A stretch of DNA of 9,863 nt from Bradyrhizobium sp. (GTDB lineage Bacteria; Pseudomonadota; Alphaproteobacteria; Rhizobiales; Xanthobacteraceae), in contig JAQGKC010000362.1 of assembly GCA_028290305.1 (NCBI GenBank), positions 1-9,863 of the forward strand. The letters are read 5' to 3'. Below, one piece after another: positions 6,916-9,863 of the stretch. Position 1 is the first letter of the stretch, and every line of letters begins with the position of its first letter. The translations under genes and the position numbers were made by a program. The notes beneath the pieces were generated by a model. The model ran no database searches. It was not told the origin of the DNA and saw only the letters and a list, made by a program, of their open reading frames with translations.

Positions 6916-6931
6916 CAATCCAGCACGTTAA
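6903..6931 (-). promoter_or_regulatory. possible promoter of the minus-strand operon
   Basis: TTAACG (6931-6926), 17 bases, then TTTAGA (6908-6903) on the minus strand. Each hexamer agrees with the sigma-70 consensus at four of six positions. It lies about 55 bases before the TTG start of the cupin gene. The match is modest and picked by eye, so it is a candidate only. Confidence 0.3.
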
Positions 6932-6952
6932 TGGACTCTTGGGAAGCAACGG

Positions 6953-7714
6953 ATGTCCGGACTGTCACGTTCCTCGCATGCGCTCGTTACCGGGGGCGGA
7001 CGAGGCATTGGCCGCGAGATCGCGTCAGCACTGGCACATGCCGGAGCGACGGTCACCGTGGTCGGCCGCAACCGTGCAACCCTGGATGAGGCTGTTGCCG
7101 CCGGTTCCGCCCACTTCGTGGAGGTCGCCGACGTCGCGGATCAGGCCGCCGTCAGCGCTGCCATTGCCGCAGCGGCGGCGCGGCAGCCGATCGATATCCT
7201 GATTGCAAATGCAGGCGCCGCAGAGTCTGCGCCGTTCGGAAAATCCGATGCAGCGCTGTTCCAGCGGATGATCGACGTCAACTTCATGGGCGTGGTTCAC
7301 GCCGTCCAGGCCGCGTTGCCTTCGATGAGGGACCGCGGCGGTGGCCGCATTGTCGCCGTTGCGTCGACCGCCGGCCTCAAAGGTTACGCTTATGTCAGCG
7401 CCTATAGCGCCGCGAAACACGCGGTGGTCGGGTTGGTGCGTTCGCTGGCACTGGAATTGGCAACAACGGGTATAACCGTGAATGCGGTGTGTCCCGGTTT
7501 CACCGACACCGATCTGCTGGCGGGCAGCATCGACAACATCATGAAAAAAACCGGCCGCAGCCATCAGCAGGCGGTGGCTGAACTCGCGAAGCACAATCCA
7601 CAAGGCCGCCTCGTGACCCCGGCGGAAGTCGCCGATGCCGTGCTTTGGCTCTGCGGCGAGGGAGCCGGCGCGATCACCGGACAGGCGATCGCGGTCGCAG
7701 GCGGAGAGGTTTGA
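6953..7714 (+). CDS. short-chain dehydrogenase/reductase (SDR)
   Basis: 253 residues, ATG start with GGGAAG about six bases upstream. It is a classical SDR: TGGGRGIG (13-20) for the dinucleotide, NAG (86-88) and Asn110 for the fold and catalysis, Ser138, and YSAAK (151-155) with Tyr151 and Lys155. GRNR after beta-2 (38-41) suggests NADP(H) rather than NAD(H). PGFTDTD (181-187) and the C-terminal GQAIAVAGGEV are usual for the family. A cytoplasmic alcohol/ketone oxidoreductase is expected. Next to a crotonase and an aryl-CoA monooxygenase, a 3-hydroxyacyl-CoA or cyclic hydroxyacyl-CoA dehydrogenase (as for BadH in cyclohexanecarboxylate breakdown) is the best guess. It heads the rightward gene group and is divergent from the cupin operon. 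The substrate cannot be read from the sequence. Confidence 0.9.
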   Translation: MSGLSRSSHALVTGGGRGIGREIASALAHAGATVTVVGRNRATLDEAVAAGSAHFVEVADVADQAAVSAAIAAAAARQPIDILIANAGAAESAPFGKSDAALFQRMIDVNFMGVVHAVQAALPSMRDRGGGRIVAVASTAGLKGYAYVSAYSAAKHAVVGLVRSLALELATTGITVNAVCPGFTDTDLLAGSIDNIMKKTGRSHQQAVAELAKHNPQGRLVTPAEVADAVLWLCGEGAGAITGQAIAVAGGEV

Positions 7715-7743
7715 GATGACTCGAAATGCGTAATTTTAAAACC

Positions 7744-7860
7744 GTCATTGCGAGCCAACGGGTCGGCGCAAAGCGCCGCCCGATGACAGGCTCCGCGAAG
7801 CAATCCATGGAGCCACAAAGAAAGAATGGATTGCTTCGTCGCTTCGCTCCTCGCAACGAC
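7744..7860. repeat. palindromic intergenic repeat of Bradyrhizobium type
   Basis: The outer arms GTCATTGCGAG (7744-7754) and CTCGCAACGAC (7850-7860) are inverted with one mismatch. The inner arms CGAAGCAATCCAT (7796-7808) and ATGGATTGCTTCG (7826-7838) are a perfect 13-base inverted repeat around a 17-base loop. A separate perfect hairpin, CGGCGC-AAA-GCGCCG (7764-7778), is nested in the left arm, which is longer than the right and looks like a mosaic insertion. I recognise the arm sequences from dispersed repeats common in Bradyrhizobium and relatives. The element fills most of the gap between the SDR and crotonase genes and ends 20 bases before the crotonase ATG. As RNA it would fold into a long stem that could attenuate transcription or protect the upstream message. 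Confidence 0.85.
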
Positions 7861-7880
7861 AGAGAAATCAGGAAGATCCC

Positions 7881-8717
7881 ATGAGCAGATCAGCCAATCC
7901 CGTCACGCTGCCACTGGCGCTGTATTCGCCTGAACACTTTTTGCTGAAAGTGAATGAAGGCGTGGCGACGGTGACGCTGAACCGCCCCGAGCGAAAGAAT
8001 CCGCTGACATTCGAGAGCTACCGCGAACTGACGGATTTTTTCCGCGCCTGCGCCATGGACGATGAAGTCAAGACCATCGTCGTATCAGGCGCCGGTGGCA
8101 ATTTTTCCTCAGGCGGCGATGTGTTCGAGATCATCGGTCCGCTGGTGCAGATGGATACCAAGGGACTCACCGCCTTCACCCGCATGACCGGCGATCTCGT
8201 CAAGGCGATGCGGGCCTGTCCGCAGCCGATCGTTGCCGCGCTCGACGGCATCTGCGCCGGCGCCGGCGCGATCATCGCCATGGCATCGGACATGCGCCTG
8301 GCCGCCACGGGGGCCAAGGTCGCGTTCCTGTTCAACAAGGTCGGCCTCGCCGGCTGTGACATGGGCGCCTGCGCAATCCTGCCGCGCATCATCGGGCAAT
8401 CGCGGGCGTCGGAACTGCTCTACACCGGCCGCTTCATGACCGCGGAGGAGGGCGAGCGCTGGGGGTTCTTCAGCCGTATTGTCGCGCCGGAACACGTGTT
8501 GTCGCAGGCCCAGCTTCTTGCCAAACAGGTTGCCGAAGGGCCAACCTTCGCCAACACCATGACCAAGCGAATGCTGGCGATGGAATGGGCAATGTCGGTG
8601 GAGGAGGCGATCGAAGCCGAGGCGATCGCGCAGGCGCTGTGCATGACGACAGCGGATTTCGCCCGCGCATTCGAGGCATTTTCGAACAAGGTGAAGCCGG
8701 CATTTCAGGGCAATTGA
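7881..8717 (+). CDS. enoyl-CoA hydratase/isomerase (crotonase) family protein with catalytic Asp
   Basis: 278 residues, ATG start with AGGAAG about five bases upstream. Crotonase features: [11 protein letters not shown] (32-42), the first oxyanion-hole segment [10 protein letters not shown] (74-83), [15 protein letters not shown] (125-139), and [17 protein letters not shown] (153-169). Rat enoyl-CoA hydratase uses two Glu residues (E144 and E164). Here the E144 position falls on Ile131 and the E164 region reads FLFNKV, so both are missing. Asp160 in GCDMG aligns with the Asp of PaaG (VPDSGGT context) and with the nucleophile region of 4-chlorobenzoyl-CoA dehalogenase. An isomerase, hydrolase or Asp-based lyase is therefore more likely than a simple hydratase. 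It lies between an SDR and an aryl-CoA monooxygenase, so its substrate is probably a ring-derived CoA thioester. The alignment was made by eye. Confidence 0.9.
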   Translation: MSRSANPVTLPLALYSPEHFLLKVNEGVATVTLNRPERKNPLTFESYRELTDFFRACAMDDEVKTIVVSGAGGNFSSGGDVFEIIGPLVQMDTKGLTAFTRMTGDLVKAMRACPQPIVAALDGICAGAGAIIAMASDMRLAATGAKVAFLFNKVGLAGCDMGACAILPRIIGQSRASELLYTGRFMTAEEGERWGFFSRIVAPEHVLSQAQLLAKQVAEGPTFANTMTKRMLAMEWAMSVEEAIEAEAIAQALCMTTADFARAFEAFSNKVKPAFQGN

Positions 8718-8732
8718 ACGGTCGTTGCGGGC

Positions 8733-8761
8733 TTGCCGACAAAATGCTTTATGTTTAAAGT
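8733..8761 (+). promoter_or_regulatory. possible promoter before the monooxygenase gene
   Basis: TTGCCG (8733-8738), 17 bases, then TAAAGT (8756-8761), each four of six to the sigma-70 consensus. They sit in an AT-richer part of the 80-base gap after the crotonase stop, and the predicted start of transcription is about 30 bases before the ATG. A separate promoter would let the monooxygenase be made apart from the SDR and crotonase genes. The evidence is weak. Confidence 0.3.
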
Positions 8762-8797
8762 AATTTGAAGGGTCCGATAGAAGCGCCGGAGGCTCCC

Positions 8798-9863
8798 ATG
8801 AAGATCGCGATCATCGGTGGTGGACCGGCCGGTCTCTACTCCGCGATTCTGCTCAAGAAGCAGCGGCCACAAGCCGAGATCACGGTTTACGAGCGCAACC
8901 GCGCCGACGACACCTTCGGCTTCGGCGTGGTGTTTTCCGACGCCACCCTCGACAATTTCGAGAAGTACGATTCCCCGAGCTATCGCCGCATCACCCAGGA
9001 ATTCGCCTATTGGGACGATATCGCCGTGCACTTCCGCGGCACGGTGCACCGGGTCGGCGGCAACGGTTTCTGCGGTTGCTCGCGCCGCATGTTGCTTTTG
9101 ATCCTGCAGGAGCGGGCGCGCGAACTCGGCGTCACCTTGCTGTTCGAAGCCGACATCGACGACGAGGCGCGCTTTGCCGATGCTGATCTCGTGGTATTGG
9201 CCGACGGCATCAACAGCCGCTTCCGCGACAAATACGCCGATCATTTCAACCCCGAGGTCGACCTGCGTTCCAACAAGTTCGCCTGGATGGGCTCGACCCG
9301 GCCGCTCGATGCCTTCACGTTCATCTTCCAGGAGACCGAGTGGGGGCCGTTCATCGCCCACGCCTATCAATACGAGACCGGCCGCTCGACCTGGATTTTT
9401 GAGACCGATGCCGAGACGTTCCAGCGGGCCGGGCTGGAAGGCCTGAGCGAACGGCAATCCGCCGACCGCATGGCGGAGATCTTTGGCTGGTTTCTCGACG
9501 GCCATCCGCTGCTGACCAACCGCTCGATGTGGCGCAATTTTCCGATGATCCGCAGCGAACGCTGGGTCAGGGGCAACATGGTGCTGCTCGGTGACGCCAA
9601 GGCGACGGCGCATTTCTCGATCGGCTCCGGCACCAAGCTCGCGATGGAAGACGCCATCGCGCTGGCCGACGCCATGGCGCATGCGCCGACGGTGGACGCG
9701 GCGCTCGCGACCTACGAGCACGGCCGCCGCGAGGAGGTCGAGAAGACCCAGCACGCCGCCGATGTCTCGCTGGTGTGGTTCGAGCATGTCGACCGCTTCT
9801 GGGATTTCGATCCCGTGCAATTCGCCTTCGGCGTCATGACCCGCGCCAAGGCGATCACCTACG
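8798..9863 (+). CDS. bifunctional salicylyl-CoA 5-hydroxylase / 2-aminobenzoyl-CoA monooxygenase-reductase-like, N-terminal part
   Basis: 355 codons are present with no stop, so the gene continues past the right edge. The ATG at 8798 has GGAGG five bases upstream. The visible part is a class A FAD monooxygenase: GGGPAG (7-12) with an acidic end of beta-2 (E32), a DG motif in DLVVLADGINSR (130-141), and a GD motif in MVLLGDAKATAHF (261-273) followed by GSGTKLAMEDA (276-286). The N-terminus and the GDAKATAHFSIGSGTK segment match my memory of bifunctional enzymes of about 770 residues, in which this domain is fused to an old-yellow-enzyme-type reductase. Those enzymes hydroxylate salicylyl-CoA, or hydroxylate and reduce 2-aminobenzoyl-CoA, with O2 and NAD(P)H. 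The fusion itself lies outside the window and is not seen. The neighbouring ligase, crotonase and dehydrogenases fit a CoA-thioester aromatic pathway. Confidence 0.85.
   Translation, partial: MKIAIIGGGPAGLYSAILLKKQRPQAEITVYERNRADDTFGFGVVFSDATLDNFEKYDSPSYRRITQEFAYWDDIAVHFRGTVHRVGGNGFCGCSRRMLLLILQERARELGVTLLFEADIDDEARFADADLVVLADGINSRFRDKYADHFNPEVDLRSNKFAWMGSTRPLDAFTFIFQETEWGPFIAHAYQYETGRSTWIFETDAETFQRAGLEGLSERQSADRMAEIFGWFLDGHPLLTNRSMWRNFPMIRSERWVRGNMVLLGDAKATAHFSIGSGTKLAMEDAIALADAMAHAPTVDAALATYEHGRREEVEKTQHAADVSLVWFEHVDRFWDFDPVQFAFGVMTRAKAITY

Noticed and set aside
7796..7838. The 13-base inverted repeat as a rho-independent terminator of the SDR gene.
   Set aside because: No T-run follows the stem, the loop is 17 bases and the arms match a dispersed repeat type, so it is called a repeat. 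Some attenuation remains possible.
7564..7856. Two minus-strand open frames covering the SDR end and the intergenic gap (peptides with [20 protein letters not shown]).
   Set aside because: The peptide is the translation of the palindromic repeat. Such frames are often annotated as hypothetical proteins in Bradyrhizobium but follow the repeat, not a gene.
8705..9820. A 371-codon open frame on the minus strand opposite the monooxygenase.
   Set aside because: The plus strand encodes a clear FAD monooxygenase throughout this stretch. The antisense frame shows no recognisable motif and is the usual stop-free shadow of a GC-rich coding strand.
1..9863. Insertion sequences, tRNA genes, CRISPR arrays or phage genes.
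   Set aside because: I looked for transposase motifs, terminal inverted repeats, regularly spaced repeats and tRNA-like folds on both strands and saw none; coding genes cover nearly the whole window.

Overview
The window looks like chromosomal DNA of an alphaproteobacterium close to Bradyrhizobium or Rhodopseudomonas. Three things point there: high GC with strongly biased third codon positions, the catabolic gene content, and a palindromic intergenic element of the type scattered through Bradyrhizobium genomes (arms reading GTCATTGCGAG and CGAAGCAATCCAT). The genus is an inference from pattern recognition, not from a database search.

Layout. (1) Positions 1-609, plus strand: the 3' part of a 2,5-dihydroxypyridine 5,6-dioxygenase (NicX)-like gene that enters from outside the window. 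(2) Positions 606-6849, minus strand: a tightly packed six-gene operon, read right to left: cupin protein, alpha/beta hydrolase, acyl-CoA dehydrogenase-family flavoprotein, acyl/aryl-CoA ligase, octopine/nopaline dehydrogenase-family protein, 3-hydroxyacyl-CoA dehydrogenase. All five junctions are 4-base stop/start overlaps (GTGA, ATGA, GTGA, TTGA, ATGA). (3) Positions 6850-6952: a short AT-richer divergent control region. (4) Positions 6953-9863, plus strand: a short-chain dehydrogenase, a 166-base gap holding the palindromic repeat, a crotonase-family protein, an 80-base gap with a possible promoter, and the FAD-monooxygenase N-terminal part of a gene resembling bifunctional salicylyl-CoA 5-hydroxylase / 2-aminobenzoyl-CoA monooxygenase-reductase, which runs off the right edge. 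No gene-free stretch exceeds 170 bases. I see no rRNA, tRNA, CRISPR or insertion sequence.

How the genes may work together. A CoA ligase, an aryl-CoA monooxygenase, a crotonase, an SDR, a 3-hydroxyacyl-CoA dehydrogenase and an acyl-CoA dehydrogenase-like flavoprotein form a plausible CoA-thioester pathway. In it an aromatic (perhaps ortho-hydroxy or ortho-amino) acid is activated, hydroxylated or dearomatised, and degraded by beta-oxidation-like steps. The hydrolase, cupin and opine-dehydrogenase-like protein do not belong to the textbook version, so the substrate is open. Two catalytic departures are visible in the sequence. The acyl-CoA dehydrogenase-like protein lacks a Glu at either usual catalytic-base position. 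The crotonase lacks both hydratase Glu residues but has an Asp where PaaG-type isomerases and 4-chlorobenzoyl-CoA dehalogenase carry theirs. No regulator gene lies inside the window.
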